Assembly: GCA_022510925.1 (NCBI GenBank)
Contig: JAFLSO010000002.1
Span: 1 to 64,000, forward strand
Source: Treponema sp.
Lineage (GTDB): Bacteria; Spirochaetota; Spirochaetia; Treponematales; Treponemataceae
Direction: 5' to 3'
Length of the DNA stretch: 64,000 nucleotides
The notes under the pieces are model-generated. The model did no database searches, was not told the DNA's origin, and saw only the letters and a list, made by a program, of their open reading frames with translations. Positions 35,506 through 44,733 of this stretch are shown here, in pieces (within the stretch, counting starts at the first letter, position 1; each line of letters opens with the position of its first letter). A program made the position numbers and the translations under genes.

Positions 35506-38227
35506 TCTTCCGCCCGTAGAGCCCCTTAAAGTATTCGGTGCGTCTTTGAACTCTGTCCAGGCGCCGGCGAGGTATCTGGGGGGAGAGTACGGCGCAATCA
35601 TAAAACCTCACTCTGATGGCGAGACATTCTTTAACTTTGCGGTGGCGTTCCCGGATTTGTACGAGATAGGAATGTCTAACCTGGCGGTTAAGATAATATA
35701 CAACGCTCTGAACGCCAGGAACGGAATCAGATGCGAGAGGGTATTCGCGCCCGACACGGATTTTGAGCGCCTGCTTAAGGAAAAGGACGTGCCGCTCTAC
35801 ACGCTGGAGACCGGCATGCCGCTCTGCTCCTGCGACATGATAGGATTCTCTGTGGGATATGAGCTTGGAATCACGGAGGTGCTCGCCATGCTTGAGGCGG
35901 GCAGGGTGCCGCTTCTGAGCGCTGACAGGGGCAGGGATGACCCCATAGTGATAGCGGGGGGCTGCGGCGTAACTAATCCCGCGCCCATAGGCTCTTTTTT
36001 TGATGCCATAATGATAGGAGAGGCCGAGCCCGCGCTCTTTACCCTTACGGAGGAGCTTTCCGCGCTAAAAAAATCCGGGGCAGGGAGAAGCGAGCTCATG
36101 GCGCTGATAGAGTCCAAGCCGTTCATGTGGACCCGGACAAAAAGCCCTGCCAAAGTCGCGCGCCGCGCTGTGCAGGCGGACTTCGGTCTTGTACCGTCCG
36201 TGCCATCTTACTATCCTCTTCCCGCGCTTAAGCCCGTGCAGGATCACGGCGTGGTGGAGATTATGCGGGGCTGCCCCAACGGGTGCAGATTCTGTCATGC
36301 CGGAATTTATTACAGGCCCGCCAGAATAAAGAACAGCCGGCTCATCATAGACGAGATCGACCATTTGGTGTTCGACGCGGGCTACAGGGAGATAAGCCTT
36401 AACTCGCTGAGCAGCGCGGATTTTCCCGGCATAGGCGGCCTTCTGGACGAGCTTAACGCGCGCTACAAAGGGTATAACGTCTCGTTCCAGCTGCCGTCAC
36501 TCAAAGTGAACAGCATGTCGCTCCCGGTCCTGGAAAAACTTTCCGCGGTGCGCAGGAGCGGCCTGACGTTCGCGGTGGAGACTCCCGACGAGCTGTGGCA
36601 GCTGAGCCTTAACAAGGAAGTATACGCCCAGCATCTGGAGAGCATAATCCGGGAGGCAAAGGCAAAAGGGTGGAGCACGGCGAAATTCTATTTTATGATA
36701 GGGCTTCCGCTCGGAGACTATTTTGATGACGGCGCCTCCAGGCGGGAGGAGGAGATAATAGCGGACTTTCTGCTGGACCTGCAGAGGCGCACAAGGATAC
36801 AGTGCAGCGTGAGCGTAGGGATTTTCATTCCCAAGCCGCACACACCGTACCAGTGGGTAAGGCAGATTACTCCTGACGAGGCGCAGAGAAAGCTGGACTA
36901 CCTTTACAAGACGCTGCCGCGGGGAAAATTCAAAATCGGGAAGCACAACCTGTTCAGCACTGTACTGGAGGGGCTTATGAGCCGCGGCGATGAGCGCGCG
37001 GGGGAGCTGATTCTGAGCGCGTTCAGGAAAGGTGCCAGGCTTGACGCATGGGACGAGCACCTTAAGGCTAACCGGCCTATATGGGAGTCCGTGTTCTCCG
37101 GGGTGGACTGGAGCGTGGAGGATTATGTCTGCAGGGAATGGAGCCTGGAGGAGACGCTTCCGTGGGAGGGAGTGAGCCTTGGTCCCGCGAAAAGCTTCTA
37201 CAAAAAAGAATGGGAGCGCTCCCTGTCCCATGAGCTGACCCCGAAATGCCGGCCAGACTGCAACCATAAGTGCGGAATTTGTAACCAGAAAGACGCCGTG
37301 AAAGTGCATAAGCAGAGCGATGTAGAATCTCTGTCACCATGTATGGAAAATAAGACTGTCACTGTGCCCCCGGAGCGTCCGTCCGCGAACATACCCGTGC
37401 TCTACAGGGTGAATTTCGCATTCAGGCGCTGTAACGGCGGCGAGTTCACGGCATATCTTTCACAAGTGGAGATTTTCCACAAGGCCATAATACGCAGCCG
37501 CCTGCCGTTCGTTTTCACCGCAGGGTTCAATCCGCTTCCGAGACTGGAATTCGCAACCGCAATGTGCCTGGGGATTCCCTCGAGTGAGGAGGTGGCCACC
37601 GCGTACCTGTACGAGCCTGTGCTGGAGGCTGATTTCATGAGCGCCATGAACGGCGTCCTGCCTGAAAGCTTCGCCATTTTCCGGGCACAGATTTTTCCTG
37701 TCACCACGCAGCGCAAGAGGGAGTCGCTGAGCGAGGCTTTGTGGGGGCAATCATACAGCATCCGTTTCCGTGACTGCGTGGAGGACCTGAGGATAGACGG
37801 GTTCTTTAAAAGCGAAGCCTTCGGTGAACTGAGAAAATCGCTTCCTGACGGGACGTTCAGCGGGGTCTGCGGACGGGAATTCAGCGTGAGCCTCCCCAAA
37901 AGCGACAAGGCGCTTAGGCTCGTGGCGGAGGAATTCTTCTCGGCAAGGTGGTGGGAGATTATGGAAATCAGCAAAACCGCCACGCTCGCAAAGCCCCAGG
38001 TCTCAGGCTGGACACTGCATGACGAGAGGGCCTGGAGGGAGGACAGCCGGAATTTCGTGAAAGAAAAGGGCCACTCGTTTGACGCCCCGGTGTCCTATTT
38101 CACGCTGTTCGAGGAGATAGCAAGAATAAACGCGGAGCTCATAGCCGACCGCGAGAATTTTATGAGGCAGAGCCGTGAATTTTACAGCGAGCATCCGGAA
38201 CTTGCGGAGCGGCACGGGAAAAAATAG
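35495..38227 (+). CDS. B12-binding-like radical SAM protein (TIGR03960) fused to DUF2344 (TIGR03936)
   Basis: The 910-residue protein has a cobalamin-binding-like domain (to about residue 230), then a radical SAM domain with the cluster motif RGCPNGCRFCHAGIYYRP near residue 255-270 and SLNSLSSADFPGIGGLLD. After a Cys-rich link (CGICNQKDAV) a second part starts near residue 635 (IPVLYRVNFAFRRCNGGEFTAYLSQVEIFHKAI in part, then PRLEFATAMCLGIPS), the DUF2344 family. In many Gram-positive bacteria these are two adjacent genes; here they are one chain. They probably modify RNA or a protein, but the substrate is unknown. It ends the rod-shape operon and has no terminator before the AT-rich island. 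Confidence 0.88.
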   Translation: MPHNLPPVEPLKVFGASLNSVQAPARYLGGEYGAIIKPHSDGETFFNFAVAFPDLYEIGMSNLAVKIIYNALNARNGIRCERVFAPDTDFERLLKEKDVPLYTLETGMPLCSCDMIGFSVGYELGITEVLAMLEAGRVPLLSADRGRDDPIVIAGGCGVTNPAPIGSFFDAIMIGEAEPALFTLTEELSALKKSGAGRSELMALIESKPFMWTRTKSPAKVARRAVQADFGLVPSVPSYYPLPALKPVQDHGVVEIMRGCPNGCRFCHAGIYYRPARIKNSRLIIDEIDHLVFDAGYREISLNSLSSADFPGIGGLLDELNARYKGYNVSFQLPSLKVNSMSLPVLEKLSAVRRSGLTFAVETPDELWQLSLNKEVYAQHLESIIREAKAKGWSTAKFYFMIGLPLGDYFDDGASRREEEIIADFLLDLQRRTRIQCSVSVGIFIPKPHTPYQWVRQITPDEAQRKLDYLYKTLPRGKFKIGKHNLFSTVLEGLMSRGDERAGELILSAFRKGARLDAWDEHLKANRPIWESVFSGVDWSVEDYVCREWSLEETLPWEGVSLGPAKSFYKKEWERSLSHELTPKCRPDCNHKCGICNQKDAVKVHKQSDVESLSPCMENKTVTVPPERPSANIPVLYRVNFAFRRCNGGEFTAYLSQVEIFHKAIIRSRLPFVFTAGFNPLPRLEFATAMCLGIPSSEEVATAYLYEPVLEADFMSAMNGVLPESFAIFRAQIFPVTTQRKRESLSEALWGQSYSIRFRDCVEDLRIDGFFKSEAFGELRKSLPDGTFSGVCGREFSVSLPKSDKALRLVAEEFFSARWWEIMEISKTATLAKPQVSGWTLHDERAWREDSRNFVKEKGHSFDAPVSYFTLFEEIARINAELIADRENFMRQSREFYSEHPELAERHGKK

Positions 38228-38337
38228 GGAAGTGAGAGTGTACGCGCCGCTCGAGCGGATTCCTGTGTTTGTGCGCGTGCGATAAAGTCACGCTGAGAAA
38301 TCAAAAAAATCATTTTTAAAAATTCTGCCAATTTTAC

Positions 38338-38365
38338 TTGACATAATAGGCGTGGGGGGTATATT
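38338..38365 (+). promoter_or_regulatory. Strong promoter upstream of a broken exported-protein gene
   Basis: TTGACA (38338-38343), 16-base spacer, TATATT (38360-38365), followed by AGGAGA and ATG 38396. It still looks fully functional although the gene downstream is broken. Confidence 0.65.
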
Positions 38366-38395
38366 TTCCTCAGTTTAAAAAGACAGGAGAAAAAT

Positions 38396-38879
38396 ATGAA
38401 AAAAAATTCCATGGTTCTGAGAGCGCTCGCTATTGGTTTTGTGTTGACGATGCTCACGTAAGGTTACTACATCATATGACTTGCTGGATAGCGTTACATT
38501 TTCAGCAAAAAGTTATGGTGAGGTTCGTTTTGGTGACACACAGATGTATTCCAGTACAAACTATGACTATTATTATTTGAATTTTAATGGTATTAAATAT
38601 GAACAACCAGTTTACGGTAGAAAAGGTGACGTCATTGGGTTTGACACTCCGCTGCAAATTTATAAAGTTGGTAACACGTACTATACTGATGATAGCAGCA
38701 TCGAGAGTTTAACCGTAGACCCTAATTTTGAGAGCGACACATTTACAGTAAAAATAGATTTCAAACCTGATGCCCTAGAGTATCATTATTTCCAATTGAG
38801 TGAAATTAGATATGAGATATACAGGTTGTATTCTATTCATTGCCAGAAACCATTTTTTGAATTTTTCCGTTATGAGTGA
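38396..38879 (+). pseudogene. Broken exported-protein gene (signal peptide frame shifted from a 130-residue body)
   Basis: AGGAGA and ATG 38396 open a typical signal peptide, MKKNSMVLRALAIGFVLTML, which hits a stop at 38459-38461. One base away, the next frame is open from about 38448 to 38879 and encodes a beta-strand-like body (LLDSVTFSAKSYGEVRFGDT, later KVGNTYYTDDSSIESLTVDP). Removing one base near 38455 would join them into about 160 residues. The last dozen residues lie antisense within the opposite gene's coding end and are probably read-through after a second break near 38835. The region is AT-rich and has no recognised homologue in my memory. A sequencing error cannot be excluded. 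Confidence 0.55.
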
Positions 38880-39265
38880 AGCCGTAGGCAGTTCCCCCTT
38901 GAACATAGAAGGCAATTTCTAAATCATTGACAAAATCAGACTTTTTCTTTATATTATTTATATAAGCACTTGCTGATTTGCTAACCCGCATTTGGAGCGT
39001 AACCATTTCAGCAGGTGTTTTTTCCATATCTAAATCATTCATGTAAACCAAATAGCCTTTTTTTGCCCAATCATTAACAAGAATATCTTTTCCTGTTCCA
39101 TGACATTCACACGTAAGTAAAAGCAGTTTTGCACGCCTGTGAATTTCTGCTTTCGGCTTAAAAATCGTTTTGGAGAATCAGGCGGGCAATCAGCTTTGCT
39201 AGGACATACGTGTTATGCCCTGTGTACAAGTAGACAGAATATACATTATGAGAAGTTAAAGATAT
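38833..39265 (-). pseudogene. Broken gene of unknown function, minus strand
   Basis: On the minus strand an open frame from 39177 down to a stop at 38833 lacks a start for its first 42 codons; its first ATG is at 39051. Continuous protein-like sequence precedes it: KPKAEIHRRAKLLLLTCECH, GKDILVNDWAKKGYLVYMND, then MEKTPAEMVTLQMRVSKSAS. Upstream, another frame reads LYTGHNTYVLAKLIARLIL, QNDF, and stops at a run of five T (minus strand, about 39161-39165); deleting one T would join the two. So this is probably one gene with a homopolymer frameshift. I do not recognise the family. Confidence 0.5.
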
Positions 39266-39316
39266 ACGGAAAAGGCACCTTTCCCGGGGTCTCCCCGCCT
39301 GGAATTGTGACGCTCC

Positions 39317-42300
39317 CTATGCGAGGGCCTCCAGCTTCTCCTTTATGAAATCCGCCTTGCTTGCAAGATCTATGCTTCCTGTCTGAAGCGTAATCTGGTC
39401 AGGTGCCGCGGGGTTCAGTTTTACGCGGCCCGCTGAAAGCTTTATGAGCCTCAGGACTTTGTTTATGCTCACTTTGGAGACATCGCTGAACGTAATGTGG
39501 ACCACGCCCTGTTTCTCTTTAAGGGAGCTTATGGAGAGCCGCGCGCAGATTATGCGGATTTTGGCCAGGCTCAGCAGGCTCTCGACCTCATCGGGCACAG
39601 GCCCGAACCTGTCGAAGAATTCCGCGTACATGGACCTGAGCTCCTGCTCCGAGCTTATGGCGGCTATCTTTTTGTAGAGCTCCATTTTCGTCTGCGGGTC
39701 GTTTATGTATGTGTCGGGGATGAAGCCTGTGTACTCCAGCTCCATAAGCACTTCCTCCTGGGCGTGCCATCCGCTTGTGGTAAGGCGCTCTATGGCGGCG
39801 CTTAGCAGGCTCAGGTACATCTCGAACCCCACCGCGCATACCTCGCCGCTCTGGTCTCGTCCCAGAAGATTTCCGGCGCCGCGTATCTCCATGTCCTTCA
39901 TGGCGATTTTAAATCCGCTTCCCAGCTCTGTGAAATCCGATATAACCTGGAGACGCTTCATGGCCACCTCAGACAGGGACTTGCTCTCCGGGTAGAAAAG
40001 ATACGCGTATGCCTTGCGGTCGCTTCTTCCCACGCGTCCCCGCAGCTGATACAGCTGGCTCACTCCGTACATGTCCGCGCGGTCTATTATGATGGTGTTC
40101 ACGTTGGGGATGTCTATGCCGTTCTCGATTATGGTGGTGGCCACAAGGACGTGGAATCCGCCCATCTTGAACCTGCGGAAAATGTCGTCCAGTTCGTCCG
40201 CGCTCATCTGCCCGTGAGCCACGTCTATAAGCAGCTCCGGCACAAGGCGCTCCAGTTTTATGCGCGTGTCGTCCAGCGTCTCCACCCTGTTGTGAAGGTA
40301 GAACACTTGCCCTCCTCGCTCTGCCTCACGCCGTATTGCGCGCGCTATTTTCTCGTCATCATAGGGCTCTATGGCAGTCTCTATGGGCTGCCTGTTCTGT
40401 GGCGGCGTGGTAAGAAGAGACATGTCGCGTATTTTCAGAAGGCTCATGTGAAGCGTGCGCGGAATGGGAGTGGCGCTCATGGCAAGGCAGTCTATGTTGT
40501 TCTTGAGGACTTTTAGACGCTCCTTGTCCTTTACGCCGAAACGCTGCTCCTCGTCTATTATCATGAGCCCCAGGTCCTTAAAAATCACGTCCTTCTGTAT
40601 TATCCTGTGGGTTCCTATCAGTATGTCCACCTCGCCACTAGCAAGGCGCGCGAGAATCTTCTTCTGCTCGCCTGCGCTCACGAAGCGGCTCATCTGCGCT
40701 ATGGTCACGGGAAAATTCTTGAAGCGCTCCATGCAGCTCTCGTAGTGCTGCTCGGCCAGAATCGTTGTGGGCGCCATGAACGCCACCTGCTTTCCGCCCA
40801 TCACGGCCTTGAACGCCGCCCTCATGGCAATCTCCGTCTTTCCGTAACCCACATCTCCGCAGACAAGGCGGTCCATGGGCACGGGTCTCTCCATGTCTGC
40901 CTTTATCTCCCGGGCCGCAGTAATCTGGTCCGGCGTGTCCTCGTATGGAAATGCAGCCTCGAATGCGGCCTGCCATTCTGTGTCGGGCGGGAACGGAAAT
41001 CCGCGCGAGGCCTGACGCTTGGAGTAAAGGTCTATGAGCTTCTCGGCCATCTCCTCCACCTGCGCCTTAACCTTTGACTTTCGCGCGCTCCAGCTTTTGC
41101 CGCCTATTTTGTCAAGGCGCGGCCGCTCGTTCTCGTTTCCGATGTAGCGCTGCACCAGATTTACCTGCTCTATGGGGACAAACGCTATCTCCTGGTCCGC
41201 GTACTCAAGCTTTATGTAGTCGCGCTCGGTCACGCCGTGAGGCTCCCCGTGGCTGAACCCCTTGGTTTTGACGCGCTCTATGCCTTTGAAAAGGCCGATA
41301 CCGAAGTTCACGTGGACCACGTAGTCTCCGGGGCTTAGTTCCACGAAAGTGTCTATGGCGTGGCTCTGCGCTCGGCGCGTGGACGCCGGGGCGTTTCTTC
41401 TGCGGCCGAAAATCTCGTTCTCCTGCACCACGAGGATTTTCTCGTCTGTAACCGAGAATCCCTCATTTATGGCCAGAGGAAGCACCTGCACGGGATAGAA
41501 CGAGGTGTCTGTATCCTGCCCGTCAGCGTCGATGAATTCCTTGAGGATTTCCTTTATGCGGAGGCTCTGGTTTGCGTTGTCTGCGAAAATATATATGCGC
41601 CAGCCCTGGCCCTGTAGCGACCTGAGCTCCTCCTTGAAATAATTTATGTTCCCGAAAAAACTGCGGCTTGTCTCGCACTGCATGCGGTACGTCTTTATCC
41701 TGAGCCCTGAGTCCGCGGACACTGCATTCTCCTCTGTCTCCAGCGAGCGGAAGCGGAGCACGCGGCCTGTCTCCTCGCCCAGCCGCCTGAAATCCAGCAG
41801 CATGTCGGCTGGAGGAAGGACTGGCATGGAAAGCCTTGCCGTGCGGTATGAGACCTCATACTCGTTCCTTAGCGCCATGACGGCGTTCTTGAGCCTGTCC
41901 CAGTCATAGCATATCACAGGGGTGCCGTCACGGACATAATCCAGCACGGAATGCTTTTTATCCCAGAGAAGCCCGTAGAACAGCTCCTCGCCCTCCCCGC
42001 CTCCTGAGGACATGAGCTCCTCCAGAAGCGCATCTTTCTGCCTGAGGGCGTCCCTGGTGAACGCAAGACGGACGCCTGTCCCGGAGGGAATCTGCTCCCG
42101 CGAGGCATCTTTTTCCGCTGCGACCGTATTCTCTGCGGGCGCTTTCCTGTCACCGTCCGCCGCTGATGCCGTGGTACGTTTTCTGGCGTCGTATGAGGCG
42201 AAGTCATTCTCTATGCCGCCCTCGTTTGCCGCGCTTAGCTCATCGCCGAGCTTTCTTACCAGGTCCTCCGTCCATATCACCTCTTTCATGGGATGGAGCG

Positions 42301-43057
42301 TTATGCGATCGAACCTCTCGGCTGAGGCGCTTTGTGTCTCAGCGTCAAAGCTTTTTATCTGGTCAATCTGGTCAAAGTCGAACACTACGCGCACCGCGCT
42401 GCCGTCTCCCGGCATGAAAATGTCTAGCACCTCCCCGCGAAGCGCGAATTCGCCCCTCATTCCCACGCGGGGGACACGCATGTATCCCAGCCCGGTGAGC
42501 CTGTCCGCCAGCGACACGGTGTCTATCTGCTGGCCTTTTCTGAGCGTGACGGAAAGGGACCTTATGTATTCCGGGGGCGGAACAGGAGACAGAAGCGCGC
42601 GCAGGCTGGTTATGAACACACGGGGCCTGTCGCAGGAATTCTGCATGGCGAGCTTTGAGAGCGCGCCTGCCCTCTGCCCGAACACCGCGGCGTTCCTTGC
42701 GGCGGCCCTGTACGGAATCACCCCCCACCACGGAATCTTGTGAATCTCCGCCCCGGCCGTATCGCCCAGTATGCTTGCCAGGTCAGACTCGCACTCGTCA
42801 GCGTCCTTGTCCGTGACGGTTATTATCACGTAGTCGCCGTGCTTTGTCTCGGAGCCGGTGCGCTGTGCCTCACGGACCGCGCGCATCTCGCACGCGCCTA
42901 TGAGTCTGGCGGTGAAAAAGGACGTGAGGCTTCCCTTAAGGCCCTCTATGTCCGCCGAGGAGGAGCTGTCCCCCGCGAGCTCCAGTGCCGCGTCATTGAA
43001 GTCACGCCACCTCTCAAGCCTTTCCGTGAGTGAATTTGCAGATAATGTATTTCTCAT
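39317..43057 (-). CDS. mfd: Transcription-repair coupling factor
   Basis: Mfd removes stalled RNA polymerase from lesions and recruits UvrA. The 1246-residue protein, about 100 longer than E. coli Mfd, has the UvrB-like N-terminal part, a CarD-like RNA polymerase interaction domain (ELSPGDYVVHVNFGIGLFKGIERV in part), a SF2 helicase with Walker A CGDVGYGKTEIAM, DEEQRFGV, SATPIPRTLH and HNRVETLDD, and the C-terminal TRCF domain. Part of the extra length is a low-complexity insert near residue 275-315 (KRTTASAADGDRKAPAEN). Divergent from the exported-protein gene at 43119. Confidence 0.96.
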   Translation of the reverse strand: MRNTLSANSLTERLERWRDFNDAALELAGDSSSSADIEGLKGSLTSFFTARLIGACEMRAVREAQRTGSETKHGDYVIITVTDKDADECESDLASILGDTAGAEIHKIPWWGVIPYRAAARNAAVFGQRAGALSKLAMQNSCDRPRVFITSLRALLSPVPPPEYIRSLSVTLRKGQQIDTVSLADRLTGLGYMRVPRVGMRGEFALRGEVLDIFMPGDGSAVRVVFDFDQIDQIKSFDAETQSASAERFDRITLHPMKEVIWTEDLVRKLGDELSAANEGGIENDFASYDARKRTTASAADGDRKAPAENTVAAEKDASREQIPSGTGVRLAFTRDALRQKDALLEELMSSGGGEGEELFYGLLWDKKHSVLDYVRDGTPVICYDWDRLKNAVMALRNEYEVSYRTARLSMPVLPPADMLLDFRRLGEETGRVLRFRSLETEENAVSADSGLRIKTYRMQCETSRSFFGNINYFKEELRSLQGQGWRIYIFADNANQSLRIKEILKEFIDADGQDTDTSFYPVQVLPLAINEGFSVTDEKILVVQENEIFGRRRNAPASTRRAQSHAIDTFVELSPGDYVVHVNFGIGLFKGIERVKTKGFSHGEPHGVTERDYIKLEYADQEIAFVPIEQVNLVQRYIGNENERPRLDKIGGKSWSARKSKVKAQVEEMAEKLIDLYSKRQASRGFPFPPDTEWQAAFEAAFPYEDTPDQITAAREIKADMERPVPMDRLVCGDVGYGKTEIAMRAAFKAVMGGKQVAFMAPTTILAEQHYESCMERFKNFPVTIAQMSRFVSAGEQKKILARLASGEVDILIGTHRIIQKDVIFKDLGLMIIDEEQRFGVKDKERLKVLKNNIDCLAMSATPIPRTLHMSLLKIRDMSLLTTPPQNRQPIETAIEPYDDEKIARAIRREAERGGQVFYLHNRVETLDDTRIKLERLVPELLIDVAHGQMSADELDDIFRRFKMGGFHVLVATTIIENGIDIPNVNTIIIDRADMYGVSQLYQLRGRVGRSDRKAYAYLFYPESKSLSEVAMKRLQVISDFTELGSGFKIAMKDMEIRGAGNLLGRDQSGEVCAVGFEMYLSLLSAAIERLTTSGWHAQEEVLMELEYTGFIPDTYINDPQTKMELYKKIAAISSEQELRSMYAEFFDRFGPVPDEVESLLSLAKIRIICARLSISSLKEKQGVVHITFSDVSKVSINKVLRLIKLSAGRVKLNPAAPDQITLQTGSIDLASKADFIKEKLEALA

Positions 43058-43118
43058 ATTTTGCCGATACTGTATGCAGGTTCATGTTTAAAATCAGGAC
43101 CCCATAAGGAGTTGTGAC

Positions 43119-44090
43119 GTGAGACGTACATACAGCGTGATTATAGCGGTTTTAGTGCTTTTTGCCCAGTCTGTGGCGGCCCAGGAATCCGGCGGCTACG
43201 GTCCTAAATCTGACGTAAGCATAAGATTCTATGACCGCACCATGTACTATCCGGGAGACTCCGAGAACAATCCCGTGTACGTGCACATAACCGTGAGCAA
43301 CTCCGGGAGCGACACGCTGCGCTTCAAGCTGGCGGATGACCGCATGTTCTCCATAGATTTCTCGGCGTTCAACGTTAAGAACGTCCAGCTTCCCGCCACC
43401 CCCGCACTCACCAGAAAGCGCACCACCAACCAGACAGTGTATTTCAGGGAGATATCGCTTGAGCCCGGCGAGGAGTACTCTTTCGTGGAGAATCTAAAGG
43501 ACTATCTGGAGATAGCGGACCCGTCCATTTATTACGTGAAGCTCACTTTCTATCCCGAGCTTTACAGGAACAGGAGCGTGCAGATTGCCTCGAACAGGCT
43601 GAGTCTGGAGGTACGGCCCGCCCCCGCCGCCGCGACAAGCTCCATGCTTCCCGTGCAGGCGGAGGCAGCCAGCATACTTCAGCCAGAGGCCATAAGCCCG
43701 GACAAAGTCATAGAGCAGACAATAGTGGCGCGGCAGAAGAGCCTGTGGGACCAGTTCTTCCTGTACATGGATTTGGAGGAGATGCTGAAGCGCGATCCGT
43801 CCAGAGGAAGGCGGTACAACTCCGTGGGCGCGGACGAAAGGAATGAGATGCTGCGCTCTTTCAAGGCGGACCTCATGCAGAACCGCATAGACGGCGACAT
43901 AGTGTCAATACCGCACCGCTTTGTCATAGACACGACCACCTACTCCCAGACCGAGGGCACCGTGAAAGTCATAGAGTGGTTCAAGAACGAGACGTTCACG
44001 GAGCGGAAGCGCTACACCTACTATGTGCGGCAGCGCGACGGGATATGGCAGATTTACGATTACACGGTAGACAACCTGGGCACTGAGTGA
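43119..44090 (+). CDS. Exported protein of unknown function
   Basis: The start is GTG 43119 with AAGGAG seven bases up. A signal peptide (YSVIIAVLVLFAQSVAAQ) precedes a beta-rich domain of about 150 residues (YYPGDSENNPVYVHITVSNSG), a Pro/Ala linker, and a C-terminal domain with helical start (QKSLWDQFFLYMDLEEMLKR) and a beta end (TVKVIEWFKNETFTERKRYTYYVR). I do not recognise the family. It overlaps the following zinc-ribbon gene by four bases, so they are one transcript, upstream of tRNA-Leu. Confidence 0.75.
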   Translation: MRRTYSVIIAVLVLFAQSVAAQESGGYGPKSDVSIRFYDRTMYYPGDSENNPVYVHITVSNSGSDTLRFKLADDRMFSIDFSAFNVKNVQLPATPALTRKRTTNQTVYFREISLEPGEEYSFVENLKDYLEIADPSIYYVKLTFYPELYRNRSVQIASNRLSLEVRPAPAAATSSMLPVQAEAASILQPEAISPDKVIEQTIVARQKSLWDQFFLYMDLEEMLKRDPSRGRRYNSVGADERNEMLRSFKADLMQNRIDGDIVSIPHRFVIDTTTYSQTEGTVKVIEWFKNETFTERKRYTYYVRQRDGIWQIYDYTVDNLGTE

Positions 44091-44524
44091 GCGGATTTCC
44101 TATGGACGATCAGAAAAAGTCTGCGAAATATTTCTGCGAGAACTGCGGCGCGGAGGTCGGCGCCAGGGCCAAATTCTGCCCCAAGTGCGGTAAATTCTTC
44201 TCCAGCGTAAGATGCCCGGAGTGCGGCAAACTGGGCACCGTAAGGGATTTCAAGGACGGCTGCCCCCGCTGCCATTACGCTATGACGCACGAGGACATTT
44301 ACGGCGCCCCTGAGAGCCGGAGCGCTGACGAGGGAACTCTGGACGGCCTCAGGCACCGCCTGTCGCTCAGGTCCCGGCGGAAAATAAAAAGCGCGTTCAG
44401 AAAGCACGAGCAAAGGAGCGCGGAGCAGTCCGGTGACGGCGCGCCCGCATGGCTTTTCGTGGTGAGCGTGATTATCCTGGGAGCCATAGTGGGTGTAATA
44501 ATATACCGCTGCAATCCTGTGTGA
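44087..44524 (+). CDS. Double zinc-ribbon protein with C-terminal membrane anchor
   Basis: The 145-residue frame starts at GTG 44087 (overlapping the previous stop as GTGA) or ATG 44102. Four Cys pairs form a double zinc ribbon: FCENCGAEV, FCPKCGKFF, CPECGKLG and CPRCHYAM. A basic linker leads to one C-terminal helix (WLFVVSVIILGAIVGVIIY). Such domains are common in bacterial membrane and regulatory proteins, and the function cannot be told from sequence. It precedes the tRNA-Leu promoter. Confidence 0.7.
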   Translation: MSGFPMDDQKKSAKYFCENCGAEVGARAKFCPKCGKFFSSVRCPECGKLGTVRDFKDGCPRCHYAMTHEDIYGAPESRSADEGTLDGLRHRLSLRSRRKIKSAFRKHEQRSAEQSGDGAPAWLFVVSVIILGAIVGVIIYRCNPV

Positions 44525-44560
44525 GCGGCCCGCATTCCGTGAAAAAAATCACCCGCTCGG

Positions 44561-44589
44561 TTGACAATATCCTGCAGTTGATGTAATAT
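44561..44589 (+). promoter_or_regulatory. Promoter of tRNA-Leu
   Basis: TTGACA (44561-44566), 17 bases, TAATAT (44584-44589), 16 bases before the tRNA. Confidence 0.75.
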
Positions 44590-44605
44590 GCGTCATGTAA
44601 GTTTT

Positions 44606-44689
44606 GCCCAGATGGTGGAATTGGTAGACACGCTAGTTTCAGGTACTAGAGCCTTTCCGGGTGTGCAAGTTCAAGTCTTGTTCTGGGCA
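44606..44689 (+). tRNA. tRNA-Leu (anticodon CAG)
   Basis: Acceptor GCCCAGA pairs with TCTGGGC, discriminator A; the anticodon stem CTAGT/ACTAG encloses TTCAGGT, anticodon CAG. The 84-base length reflects the long class II variable arm. Confidence 0.95.
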
Positions 44690-44691
44690 GA

Positions 44692-44723
44692 GAGCCGCTT
44701 CCTAAACGGAGCGGCTTTTTTTA
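44692..44723. terminator. Terminator between tRNA-Leu and the rluA-like gene
   Basis: AGCCGCTTC and GGAGCGGCT form a nine-pair stem followed by a run of seven T on the plus strand. It ends tRNA-Leu and lies just below the convergent pseudouridine synthase gene. Confidence 0.75.
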
Positions 44724-44733
44724 TGCCCGGAAC

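Noticed and set aside
38396..38410. Phase variation by the run of eight A after the start codon
   Set aside because: The signal peptide downstream of the run is in frame with the start, so the break lies further along; no sign of switching.
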